Both the position numbers and the translations under genes were made by a program. The notes under the pieces are model-generated. The model saw only the letters and a list, made by a program, of their open reading frames with translations. It had not been told where the DNA came from and searched no databases. This document shows, one piece after another, positions 1-10,193 of a DNA stretch of 64,000 bases; position 1 is the stretch's first letter; each line of letters opens with the position of its first letter. Source of the DNA: Tetracentron sinense (Eukaryota > Streptophyta > Magnoliopsida > Trochodendrales > Trochodendraceae); the NCBI GenBank assembly GCA_015143295.1, contig CM026557.1:26197760-26261759 (forward strand). Direction: 5' to 3'.

Positions 1-134
1 TTGTATCAAAATGTTTTTGTGTTAGCATTGTGCTAAATTTAGATATATACTAAATATTATGTCATATGTCAAACTGTATCGAAATTGGATACATATAATG
101 TTTTTTATGTCAGTATTATTTCAAAATGTCTTAT
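1..134. other. AT-rich flanking DNA, no gene seen
   Basis: AT-rich sequence without a credible reading frame. It joins the DNA after position 2332 once the solo LTR at 135-2327 and one CTTAT copy are removed. Its origin is not recognised. Confidence 0.5.
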
Positions 135-2327
135 TGTAAGTATGCCTCTTTTTAATTTTTTAGAAACACAGTTCTTGGGGGGCATACATCGAATCCCAAG
201 ATCTGACTAAGATTCTAATTGATTTTATTCAATGAAGGTTAGAATAACATTCACCTTTGCGACTTTGAAATTGTTAAGTCAAATCCACATAAGAATAATA
301 CTCACAAAACTTCACAAGTGTCAAGTCTTCTGTCGATTCACACGAACCTTCTTTTTCCTTTAAAGCTTTCTCTAATGGAAGCTAATGGCCCTTCCGAATT
401 TCCAGCTGTAGGAATCTAGAATAAAAGATCCAATCTTTTATTATAAAGAACATTTCTTGATAATCAAGATCCTTGATTTTCTTCTTCTTGATTATTCAAA
501 ACTTAGAACACACAAGAGAAGAAAGGGGAGAGGGGTGACCGTACACCACTAGAGAGAGGGGCTGGGTGTGAGATTTGAGGAGAAGGGAGAGGTTTCCAAA
601 TCTGGAAAATTAAAGAATACCCAAAGCCTTGGACGTCCAACCCTCTTTATAGGCTTTATTGGTTGCTTGCAACCAAAGTTTCCTAATCCTTATCTAATAA
701 GGATTCCTCAATTAGTTTTTAATTCTTGATTTCTCCTAATCCAAATAGGATTAATCATTAATAGAAACTAATCTCATCCATTAGTGTCCAACTAATTTTA
801 TCATTATCCTAATCTAATTAGGATTCCTTGATTAGCAAGAAACTAATAGACTCCTTGTCCAACAAGGAATCTTTAATTAGTAACTAACTCTAACTAATTA
901 ACTAACCTTATCCAATAAGGATATTAGCTATTAGACACTAATTAAATAATAATAACAATTATTATTATTAATACCTCCATGAAGTGGGCGTCTCACCCTA
1001 GGTGGGTCCTACCCCACACTCCTAAAGGGTTTCCAAAACCCTCTTGGTCACTTGAATTATTCTTTTATAATAATTCTCAATGGGTCTTATCCATTTGGTT
1101 TTTCACATCCAATGTGATTCCACATTTTAGAGCTTCACTATACCATATAGTGATTACTTAGAGAAATTAATTATAAATTAAATTAAATACTTTAAGAAGG
1201 TTCTTGTGTATGGGATCTAAAGGGATCTCCTATTTCTGGTTGTGAGACCAAGTACTCAACCTTTTGGTTAAAGCATTGTTACTAGGAAACACCTTTCCCA
1301 AAACTCCATTAGGATCATAGAATGTTATCTAAGTCCATGGACTTCCATCAATCACAATTAATATCCATTAACACAATGTGATTAACCTCCAGAAATAAGA
1401 GAATTGCTTGTAAGTACCATCTCACAATATATTTACAAATAAATCCTTCCATATTCCGATATCACTTGTAAGCTTCTGGGATTTGAACAATTCCACTGTC
1501 TTAGTCCCTAGCTTATGAATAGAACACTTTCTCATGATTACTTTTTCATTGAACTGAACCTGCAAAATACTTTTGAAGAAACATTAGAAAAGAACTGACA
1601 TATATATATTTATATTTACTTTTCCATATTGAAAATATCAACTTCGATAAAAACCATTTTACCGAAAAGCACCAGTACTGGATTTAACAGTTCAGTTTAA
1701 CAAGTATCACCTTGATTTCATTATCTCCAATTAAGGAGTTGTGGATTCCTTATTGAGCGTTTACACACTTCTCCAAATATTGTGTACATGACCCAAAATA
1801 CTCGGAGTTAGTCCTGTGTATTGGATATTGCCGATTGGCACATCAAAGCCATATAGACAAATATTTGAGAAGATGTTAACCTCTCAGGTCTAAGGACAAT
1901 TTGTCAAATGGATAACCCTAATACAATATGATAGTGTATTCCATAAGGTATCCACTAGTGACCCCGTTCAGTATTATGTACTTGCTACATATACTCACAT
2001 GTTAGTCAAGAGTCACTACTCTTTGTGAATGAGATTCATCACACTATCTCATAAAACTATACATGTGCAAGCCATGATGAAGTACGACGCCCAACCAGTA
2101 CTCTAGAGGCTTTGAACAATATTAGGTTTACAAGGAACTGGAAAATCATATCTCCTCGCAACCTTTGCATGATTTTCCTACAATGTTACCTATGGAACTT
2201 TACGTCATCATCAAATGAGACAGTAATTTATATAAATACCCTTTATAGTTGGTTGTGTGAATATGATGCTTGTCTAATCAACATAGAAAGGTCTTTTATT
2301 GACTTTTGAGGGCATATATGTCCAACA
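135..2327 (-). mobile_element. Solo LTR, 2.2-kb family (copy 1)
   Basis: A 2193-bp unit with TG...CA ends and a perfect 5-bp target duplication CTTAT at 130-134 and 2328-2332. It is highly similar along its length to the copy at 42593-44786. A TATA box (TATAAAGAGG) reads on the minus strand near 642-655 just beyond a CCAATAAAG string, so the LTR is transcribed leftward. No PBS, PPT or coding region accompanies it, hence a solo LTR left by recombination between the two LTRs of a full element. In minus sense it begins TGTTGGACATATATGCCC. Copia-like ends are suspected, but no internal region is present to prove the lineage. Confidence 0.85.
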
Positions 2328-2332
2328 CTTAT

Positions 2333-2551
2333 GTTATCATTATTTCAAAATTGGTATTAGTTCTTATATTAACACTTTTATATAACCTATACTATGCATA
2401 TAAGATCTATATATGTCTTATATTTGTACTTTGTCAAAATTGAATATATAAAAAGGAAAAACATATAATTAAAACACATAACAAAATATAAATACAGAAT
2501 ATATTATATATAATTTCATTATAAAATAATAGTAAACACATTATACCATTT
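2333..2551. other. AT-rich intergenic DNA
   Basis: Very AT-rich, with many TATATA strings and no coding signal. It would be the 3' side of the weak minus-strand locus that follows. Confidence 0.4.
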
Positions 2552-2935
2552 TTAACTTAACAAAAATATTATACTCCTACCATCGAGTAAAAACCTAATA
2601 ATTCTGGCTTGCTCTTTGTGTTGCATCACCCATCCCAAGACTGCATAAAGGAGTGTTGGTAGAGGGGTTTTGCTGGAATTTTTGTTTCTAATTTGGCCTA
2701 AATTCATTGAACTGTACCAGTAGCTTGAACCTATAATGATGATCAAGATAGCAGAAGAAGACGACAAGGTTAATAGTAAAGAGGGAGAGGCAAAAGAGCT
2801 AAGGAACACGTGATTAATAATTGCAGATGAAGATTCAAATGTTGTAGTTCTCTGAGAATTCTCGGAAATGAAGTCACTTTTTCGTCGTCCTCAAAAAAGA
2901 AGAGGTCTTCCTCTATATATAGTTTTTTCTAGGGT
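2552..2935 (-). CDS. Weak small minus-strand locus, possible decayed gene fragment
   Basis: A minus-strand frame is open from 2809 to 2552, but the first ATG is internal, near 2708, giving about 51 residues. A TATA-like string CTATATATAG lies near 2920 on the minus strand, and no ATG occurs between it and that start, which is why I list it. The C-terminal part contains RFLLDGRS, resembling the FLFDGRR segment of SUMO-like ubiquitin-fold proteins, and the hydrophobic spacing before it is loosely compatible. This is only a resemblance by eye: no di-glycine end and no full fold are visible. It could equally be chance, or a fragment of a transposon. Confidence 0.15.
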
Positions 2936-3328
2936 TTTGACAAGTTTGTTAGAGATTATATTTGCCAACTCATCAAAGTTAGAGTTAAAAGTCAATAGGA
3001 ATTTGCGATATAGCCTATACAAGTCATCATGACCATTGTCATAGTAAGAATGTTCTTTAGGTTAGTAGTCGGAACACTAGGGCAACTGAACCACTAACGG
3101 ATCTCTCCTTGTAAGCTCCAAACCATAATAAACAATATCTCCCCCTAAAGTAACAAAATGGACTCCACCAAGGTGGGCCATATGCCTTGGGGAAGCCTGT
3201 CTTCTAGGTGGATCTAAGTTCTAGACAAAGGCACCCCTTGCTTTAGGAAACCTGTCTCAGAACTTTGCAAAAGGTTCCTTAGGGTACCATGGGTTTTGGA
3301 TGGGATGCCTTAGGGCACAAAGGGATTG
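2936..3328. other. Left flank of element B, unassigned
   Basis: No gene. The part from about 3150 contains degenerate CTTAGG/AGGAAACC-like strings that resemble those right of element B (53459-53700). B may therefore sit inside the upstream part of LTR F, but I could not align the two sides or find the LTR start. Confidence 0.3.
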
Positions 3329-4316
3329 TGAGCACGAGTTTTGGGAACCCTTGATTAATCTCTCACGGGATGTAGAGTCGCCACCAATTTATTCAGAAGG
3401 GATAAGTCCCCGGGAGCTGGGTAAGGTCTTGGTATGCAATTTGAGATTAGGGTAAGAGGTTCAGTTAAGTCTGGGAAAGGTGTTAGGCACCCTGAGGCTT
3501 CCGTTTACAATGGTTCCCTACTTCCTAGGTTTAAGTCAGTTAAAGTCAATGTTTGTTAAAATGTCTGATTGCTTAAGTTAACACTAATCCAAGAAAAGTA
3601 AAGCTAACTAGGGTTGAACCTGAGTTGGGTTCCCTACGTACTCACAAGGGTGAGATCAGACCAAACGTAGTTCTGGCACATGAGCCTGTGCCGAGGCGAG
3701 AGTTGTGTGTGTGTGCACCAAAGGTGGCTAACTGGGCTAGTCCAGAAGACTAGAGTTTGGTTGACCGAGGTTGGTCAAGTGTATGGTTCAAGCCCGGTAG
3801 GCTTAGGGGAAGTCCGGTAGACTAGGGTTTGGGCCTGGTAGGCCCAAGGAGAAGCCCGGTAGGCACGGAGTTTGACCAGGTTTAGGTTTGCTAATTGGGG
3901 TTAGGTCAAACTAAGCACGGTTAAAGTTACTAACCATAATTAAAGGGACTAAAGTCAAGCCCGATAGGCTAAGATAGGGCCGAGAGTAAGTCTGGTAGAC
4001 TAGATTTTAGGTCCGGTAGGCCAAAACCGTAGGTAACCACAGTTAGAGTTGCTAACCGGGGTTAAGGGTGGTCTAACCTTGGTTAGAGTTGCTAACCAAG
4101 GTTGAAATGGGCCAAGGTCTGTTTTATGGTCCAATTAGGATTTTCAGAGATTTTTCCAGATTTTACCAAGGTTAAATGGGCTTAACCAGGGTTAAGGAAG
4201 GTGTTAACCATGGTTAAGATGATTTAACCATAGTTAGGAATTCACTTGAGACCATTTTACTCATTTTCTGTAATTTCTGATTATTTGAGATTTTTAGAGA
4301 ATTTCCAAAAATTTTC
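3329..4316 (-). repeat. Element B 3' LTR, outer part
   Basis: It aligns with 50769-51774 of the 5' LTR of B: the TGAGCACG end, a CTCACGGGATGTAGAGTCGCC segment a little further in, and a GTGTTAGGCACC segment. It carries dispersed motifs of the type GCCCGGTAGGC and interrupted dyads GGTTAG-x5-CTAACC. It stops where element C begins; the rest of this LTR resumes near 10724. Confidence 0.8.
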
Positions 4317-4544
4317 TGTATCGCTCCGAAACTTTTCGTACCTATTAATAGTATTCTCATAACCAATTGGTTTTTTACATAGTCTAATTAATAAATAAAG
4401 AAGAATTTGAAAATTCTAAATGCCAGAAATATTCCCCTTCGAATGACGAATCCAACGCAAGTTGAATCGTCAAAATCCGACAAACGAGTCAAAAGTTATG
4501 ACCGAATCAGTAAAATGGACTCAGTGTCAAAATTTGCAGAACAC

Positions 4545-4735
4545 CAATCGCTCGGTCCAAATTAGCGATCGATCGGTCTACAACTGATCGATCGGTATCT
4601 ATCAACTGGTCCAAAATTTTGTATGGGAAAAAATTCCAGAGAGGTTGTTTTCAACCGATCGGTCGATCAAAAACACCGATCGCTCGGTAGGTCACCGATC
4701 GATTGGTCATAAGCATCAATCGCTCGGTCTTTCAT
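4545..4735 (+). promoter_or_regulatory. Array of CCGATCGATCGG-like palindromes before the TATA box
   Basis: About seven copies or half-copies of ACCGATCGATCGGT or its variant with GATCGCTCGG, spaced roughly 15-40 bp. The array lies 60-250 bp upstream of the TATA box near 4791. Equivalent arrays occupy 7925-8110 and 24758-24945 in sister LTRs. The position suggests a promoter-proximal binding array; the binding factor is unknown. Confidence 0.5.
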
Positions 4736-5632
4736 GTTTTGCAGAAATTTCATTAAGGGCTTTTTCATCTTTTGGACATTCTACCCTTGCCTATAAAGGC
4801 TTGCTCGAACCATAAGGGTTCATAAACCCTAAGGCATCATATTTTGAGAGAGAGGCGAAAGGGGTTTTCTCCTAGGGTTTCAACTTGAGAGAATCAAGGG
4901 TTTGAAAACCCCAGATCATCACCAAGCTTGGATTTCTTAAAGCCCAAGCCTCAAGCCCATGTGGAGTTCTTTTCCAAGCTAGGGCAGCGTCTTCCACGGC
5001 ATTCACAAGGATTTTCCTCTTTTTGTTTTCAAGGTTAGTACACCCTACTAACTTACTTAGCAATAACCTAGTTTTCTTTATTGAAAATGATGATTTTGGT
5101 AATGTGTTACCCATTCTTCTTGAGTTATGCTATTTTCCCTAAAATAAACAAGATAAAGGGAATGAATGAGGATGTGTGGGATGTGAATGGTTTGAGGCGA
5201 TTAGATGCCATATGTTGTGATGTGTGGTGTAATGGAAAATGGTGGAAGGACATCCTACAAATAATGAACACACATTGATGTTTGATGAAATGTATATACT
5301 AAAAAGAGGAAGTGAAATGACTATGAAAGGTTGCATGCCATGTGTTTGATTAAATGCATAAATGAGAAGTTCGTAAATCAATTAAAAATATGAATATGTG
5401 TAGTTTCTTCCAAATTAGTAACCTTGATCAAATGCTATATATATGATTATCTAAATTCCCACATGCTTATGTTAGAAATTGAAATGCTACATTCCATCTC
5501 TTGAGCTATACAAGTCACCATGATTACTACAATGCTATACACACACGCGCATGCATACATGGACCGGTTTTCTAAAAGTGTATGTATATGATAAACCCAA
5601 TAAGAACAAGAATTTTGATTCACGATACGAAC

Positions 5633-5802
5633 GATAAAGCCGGACATCGGGTCGATCAAGGGTAGGACATATCCCTAGGATATGTCATACCTGACTAACA
5701 AGGAAAACAAGCAAGTTGATAAAGCCGGACATTGGGCCAGTCAAGGGTAAGGCATATCGCAAGATATGTCATACCTGGCTCATAAGAAAACAAGACAAGG
5801 AG
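5633..5802 (+). repeat. Tandem duplication (85-bp unit) in LTR 1
   Basis: Two diverged copies of an 85-bp unit, each starting GATAAAGCCGGACAT, at 5633 and 5718. They lie inside the intron-like segment of the LTR. Sister LTRs have unrelated repeats at about the same place. A short (AT)n run follows near 5820. Confidence 0.65.
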
Positions 5803-6308
5803 GTTGATGTACCATTTTCTATATATATATATATATATATTTCGCTAAAGGGAATTTACATTCCTGACTCACAAGTCACTTCAAGGGCACTAACCTCTGG
5901 CTCACAAGTATACAAGCAAGTCAAGTCAATAACATGTCAAGAATATGACAAGAACAAGCAAGACAAGTGATTCCAAGCAAGACAAGACAAACATTTATGA
6001 TTCTCACGAACAAGACCAAGACAAGAACAAGTTTTCAAACATGACAAGTAAGTTTTGAAAGAAACATGAAAAGCTATTTTCAAGAATAAGACATGATTTT
6101 TAAAGTGCGAATTTTACCGGAGTTTTTGCATTCATTCAAGTATGTCAAATTATTACATTGCTTTACTTCACTGCTATTTGTCACATGCTGCTATTGTTGC
6201 TTTTGATTGAAATGATGAATTACATCTCGTTGCCTTTGTGTGATTGTTATTGCTATGGTTAGCTAGTAGCTTGTACTCGCTGAGTATTCCATACTCAATC
6301 GTACTTTT

Positions 6309-6449
6309 ATGCCGGTAGGTATCGAGGAAGTCCTCAACCCTGAGCCTTGGGTTGAGGAAGCGTATGTAGAGGAGAGAGAGCCTCCTATCCCGATGCAGTC
6401 GCAGGAGGATAGAGATCGCGACGTGTGGCCATTTTTAGATTACCGTTGA
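6309..6449 (+). CDS. Conserved LTR small ORF (copy 1)
   Basis: A 46-residue frame starting ATGCCGGTAGG and ending in TGA. It contains PEPWVEEAYVEE and a tail rich in charged residues (EDRDRDVW). Three other Tekay-type LTRs in this window carry the homologous frame, sharing PW-(V/I)-EE-x-Y. It lies in the part of the LTR that would form the transcript leader, upstream of gag. If the intron-like segment is spliced, the ATG codon is removed and translation would need another start. The product is unknown. A conserved acidic peptide is one reading; a remnant of a longer captured exon is another. Confidence 0.4.
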   Translation: MPVGIEEVLNPEPWVEEAYVEEREPPIPMQSQEDRDRDVWPFLDYR

Positions 6450-6728
6450 ACATAGTGGGCTCAATAGTCTTTTTTGTATTTTGATAGGTGGGCATGTCCA
6501 CCTTTGACCTGATATGCTATGTGTATAAACTTGGAATACTGGTTTGAGTTATTGAAGAAAAGAAAAAGTTGGTTCATGCTTCCACACTCATGTTTAGCTT
6601 CCGCACTCTGTTTATTGTTATTATTATATCATGTTAGCCTTGTTCATTACAGGATGGTTTGACAGGTACGAATAGCCACCTCTAAAGTATCCCTTAACTC
6701 GTAGGGGTATTTCGGGGCGTGACAGAAG

Positions 6729-6740
6729 TGGTATCAGAGC
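6729..6740 (+). other. Element C primer-binding site (initiator tRNA-Met)
   Basis: TGGTATCAGAGC, complementary to the 3' end of plant initiator tRNA-Met, 4 bases after the LTR end. This is typical of chromoviruses and of many copia elements. Confidence 0.9.
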
Positions 6741-7046
6741 TCTAAGCATTAGAGTCCCTAGGGTCACTTAGAACTGATACCAAGATTAAACAAGGCATTA
6801 GAGTCACCATAAAGAGTTGTATTCCAAGTATAGACTAACAAGTTAGTCTTAGTAAAAATAGGTTAAATTTCAACTGAACTTAGAGTCCTATGCTAGGAAC
6901 ACAGAATGTACATTATGTTGTTGCTATGTATACCATGTGGGCTTGTTTTATGCTTAGTGAATATATATATTGAGTGAATTGTGAAATTGTTACTAAACGT
7001 GTATCCAAGTTAGACTCATGTTGTATTGTCGTCCTCAGGAGTAATC

Positions 7047-7705
7047 ATGAGGCGTGATACACGGGGTCGTGGATACAACATAAGGGGTAATGGAAGTGAT
7101 GCTCCATCGGGTGATGATCAACCTAACTTTGCCCAAGCTTTTGCTTCAATAGTCGAGACCTTGGCTATGTTGGCTGCAAGGCAACCTACTCCTTCGATCG
7201 GCACACTTGTAACTACTCCTCCGAATAAAGCTCAAGCCGGAATAGAGGCTTTTCGAAGGATGAGACTTCCAACATTTTGTGGAAGCATTGATCCACTAGT
7301 CATCGAAGGATGGATCCGACAGCTTGAGAAGATATTCTCAGTATTGACACCTACCAAGGCAGAAAGGGTCAGTTGGGCCGCCTTCATGCTTGAAGGTGAG
7401 GCCGATCATTGGTGGAGGTCCGCACTTAAGACCTGAGATTTGACCCGACAGGGTCAAGAGTGGACATGGGGTGAATTCTTGGACGTTTTCTACAAGAAGT
7501 ACTTCCCTGTCGGGATGAAAGAAAAGAAGTTGAGTTCATTACCTTGGAGCAAGGTAACTTATCAGTGGTCATTTATGAGGCTAAGTTTTCGGAGCTATCC
7601 AGATTTACTCCTCACATGATAGTACCAAGGCTATGAAAGCCCGAAAATTTGAGAGGGGGTTGAAGGCCTACCTCAAAGATCGAGTTTCGATGTTCTGGCA
7701 TGAGA
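7047..7705 (+). pseudogene. gag: Element C gag, N-terminal part
   Basis: From ATG at 7047 the frame is open to a stop at 7434-7436. It has an Arg/Gly-rich start, a low-complexity linker, then the core of a chromovirus Gag (Retrotrans_gag family): FRRMRLPTFCGSIDP, then GWIRQLEKIF, then EADHWW. Downstream frames show further Gag sequence (WGEFLDVFYKKYFP) broken by a stop and frameshifts. The Gag part is interrupted at 7710 by a solo LTR and resumes at 10194. Gag forms the virus-like particle in the cytoplasm; this copy cannot do so. Confidence 0.75.
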
Positions 7706-7924
7706 CATATTGTAGAGCCCCGGACCTTTTCACATTTAATGCATGACACTTTCGTTTCCATTTTTGCCTTTAAAGAGAAATAATTAATAAATAAGGAAGA
7801 AATTGGAAATTCCGAAATGCCAGAAATGTTCGTTTTTGAAGTACGAACCCAACGCAAGTTGAATCGTCAAAATCGGACGAACGAGTCAAAAGATATGGCC
7901 AAAACAGTCTGGACCTGCAGGCAA

Positions 7925-8110
7925 CCGATCGCTCGGTCCATGGAGCGATCGATCGGTCCAAAACCGATCGCTCGGAGGCTATCGACTGGTCAAGATTTTT
8001 GTATGGTGAAATTTTCCAGAGAGTGAAATTTTAACCGATCGCTCGGTTATGAAACCGATCGATCGGTAGGCAACCGATCGATCGGTCATTAACACCGATC
8101 GCTCGGTACT
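7925..8110 (+). promoter_or_regulatory. CCGATCGATCGG-like palindrome array in LTR 2
   Basis: Eight motifs alternating between GATCGCTCGG and GATCGATCGG types, most preceded by CC. Spacing and order match the array of LTR 3 (24758-24945) closely and that of LTR 1 loosely. Confidence 0.5.
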
Positions 8111-9120
8111 CGTGTTTTTGCAAAAAAAAATTTAGTAAGGGTGTTTTAGTCTTTTGGGCGGTTTACTCTTACCTTAAGAGTCTTGCCCGAGCCTTTAGGG
8201 CTTATTTACAAGACTTAGAGGATTGAGAGCTAAGGAGAGGAGAAGAAGGCGATCCCTAACCTAGGGTTTGATTTTTGAGGAGAAATCAAAGGGTTGTGAA
8301 CCCACACTCACCTCAAGCGCGATTACTTCAAGATTTCGGTTCAAGCATTCGCGGAGCTCGTATTCCAAGCTAGGGCAGCAACTCACGGTCGTTTGGAAGA
8401 GGGATTTCATCCTCATCTCTTCAAGGTCGGTACTTCTTACTACCATCCTAGTTATAGCTTCCCTTTTTCCTTTATTTCTTCTTGTTTTCCTTCACATATA
8501 TATATGTGTTATGAGATTGGTGGTATGAATGGTGAATGGAGATGGATGTTGGCGAATGGATGCCGTGTGGATGATGTGATGAACAAATGGGAAAGGGCAT
8601 TGTACTAATAATGAACATACAAGTGTGATTGAGCATAACCCACCTAGAAAAGGCATGATCTAGGTTTAAGTGAATAATGAACACACCCCTTGATTGATGA
8701 AATGCCAAGGTGAATAAATAAAGGATGAATTAAGGGAACCCATGTTTAATTGCTCTTGAAATTTGTTAGGGTTCATGATAGTGTGTTTCTTACATTTCTT
8801 AAAATGCGTAGATTATTACTCACTTAAATTGCTATATGCTATGCGTTGTGAATTACCCCAAATTGCTATATTTAATTCCAAATGCAAGTATGCACACGAT
8901 CTCACGAGCACGCATGAAATGACGTGATTTACCGATGTTTTAAGTATGGGGCTTAGAGGTGGGACATATCCTAAGATATGTTTCACTTCGCTTTTGACAA
9001 GGGCAAGACAATCATGCATTTCATAGGGAAAGGTCTCCCATCCCCTCGCATGACATGCATAGCATCGCATGACACGCATAGCATAGCATCACATGACACG
9101 CATAACTCTGCATGGCATTA

Positions 9121-9440
9121 CACGCATGGATGCTAGTTGCGACGGGCTATGAACGGTAACTAGGCATTCACATCACGCATGGATGCTAGTTGCGACGGGC
9201 TATGAACGGTAACTAGGCATTCACATCACGCATGGATGCTAGTTGCGACATGCTATGAACGGTAACTAGGCATTCACATTCTGCATGGATGCTAGTTGCG
9301 ACGGGCTATGAACGGTAACTAGGCATTCACATTCTGCATGGATGCTAGTTGCGACGGGCTATGAACGGCAACTAGGCATACCCATCTGCATATAGGGTAC
9401 TAGTTGTGACGGACTAGGAACGGCAACTAGGCATGTGAAC
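9121..9440 (+). repeat. 53-bp tandem repeat in LTR 2
   Basis: Five copies of a 53-bp unit starting at 9121, 9174, 9227, 9280 and 9333, plus a degenerate sixth from 9386. The units start CACGCATGGATGCTAGTTGC or TCTGCATGG and are nearly identical. They lie in the intron-like segment and are absent from the sister LTRs. Confidence 0.9.
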
Positions 9441-9775
9441 ATGTTTAAATTATGAACAAGCAAGCATGATACTCGCATGACACGCATGACAAGACATGAC
9501 ACGCATGATATGACAAGATAAGACAACTTAACAAGTTTCAAGCACGGAAATGATATTTTCAAGTCGAGTCAAGTGCACGATGTTTTCAAAAGGTTTCATC
9601 AGCTTTCTACGAAATACAAGCATGATTATAAATTGTTTTGCTTCCTTGTATGATATAAATTGTTCCTGTCCTATATATGCAACTTGCTTCCTACTTTATG
9701 TATGCTATCTGTATGCTATGACTGTTGGTTAGTGCTTAGTACCCGCTGAGTATTCCATGCTCAGCCGTACTTCTT

Positions 9776-9895
9776 ATGTCGGCAGGTGATGGCGGAGCAG
9801 CTGCTCCATTTGATATCTGTGCTCCGAGCCCTTGGGTGGAGGAGGAGTACGTCGAGGAGCCTTTTGAGGAACCTCCAGTAGAGGATTACCATTAG
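9776..9895 (+). CDS. Conserved LTR small ORF (copy 2)
   Basis: 39 residues from ATGTCGGCAGG to TAG. It contains AAPFDICAPSPWVEEEYVEEP followed by a short acidic tail (the core here is PWVEEEYVEEP). It is nearly identical to copy 3, sharing start, stop and length; most differences are at third codon positions or conservative. The frame stays open past the TAG for 12 more codons (DSEWISCG), also as in copy 3. Function unknown; see copy 1. Confidence 0.45.
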   Translation: MSAGDGGAAAPFDICAPSPWVEEEYVEEPFEEPPVEDYH

Positions 9896-10193
9896 GTGGT
9901 TGTAGATTCTGAGTGGATTAGCTGTGGGTGAGATGAGAGATTATATCCATGTATTTTGGCGGGTCTGTCCGCACTTTCTTCTGGTTACTTTTGTATAAAC
10001 TTGGACCATATGTATATACTTAGAGGTTTGTTAGACTTCCGTTGTGTTTCATAGTTATGTTTCCGCTATAATGTCCTCTATTGTATATGCTCTGTGGGTT
10101 TTTGCAGGTTGGTTTGTCAAGCAAGTCATGTAAGTTATGATTGAGTCGTCCAAGATTCACTCTAACTCCTAGGGGGGGTCTTGGGTCGCGACA

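Larger units (their letters stand above)
4317..6724 (+). repeat. Element C 5' LTR (Tekay-type LTR 1)
   Basis: A 2408-bp LTR beginning TGTATCGCTCC and ending GTGACA, followed after 4 bases by the PBS. Most others of this family begin TGTAGAGCCCC. Zones in order: a palindrome array (4545-4735), a TATA box CTATAAAGGC near 4791, an intron-like segment with CAAG|GTTAGT at 5033/5034 and TAG|GT at 6318/6319, a tandem duplication inside it (5633-5802), and a small conserved ORF (6309-6449). Confidence 0.8.
7711..10193 (+). mobile_element. Solo Tekay-type LTR (LTR 2) inside gag of C
   Basis: 2483 bp, from TGTAGAGCCCCGG to GTCGCGACA, with a perfect CATAT target duplication at 7706-7710 and 10194-10198. 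The gag sequence reads continuously across it once LTR and one repeat are removed. It shares all zones with LTR 1: palindrome array (7925-8110), a 5' splice-like CAAG|GTCGGTAC at 8425/8426, repeats (9121-9440), GGCAG|GT at 9785/9786 and a small ORF. The TATA box seen in LTR 1 is degraded here to CTTAAGAG. Confidence 0.92.

Noticed and set aside
5820-5841. (AT)n runs here and at 26297-26312 and 44054-44070
   Set aside because: Ordinary microsatellites in LTRs, with no further meaning visible.
5081-5970. Several short ORFs in Tekay-type LTR 1
   Set aside because: Not conserved in LTRs 2-4; they use non-ATG starts or low-complexity sequence. Only the 6309 frame is shared.
9121-9440. Regular 53-bp repeats that could suggest a CRISPR array
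   Set aside because: The units are contiguous and nearly identical, with no unique spacers, and they lie in a plant LTR.
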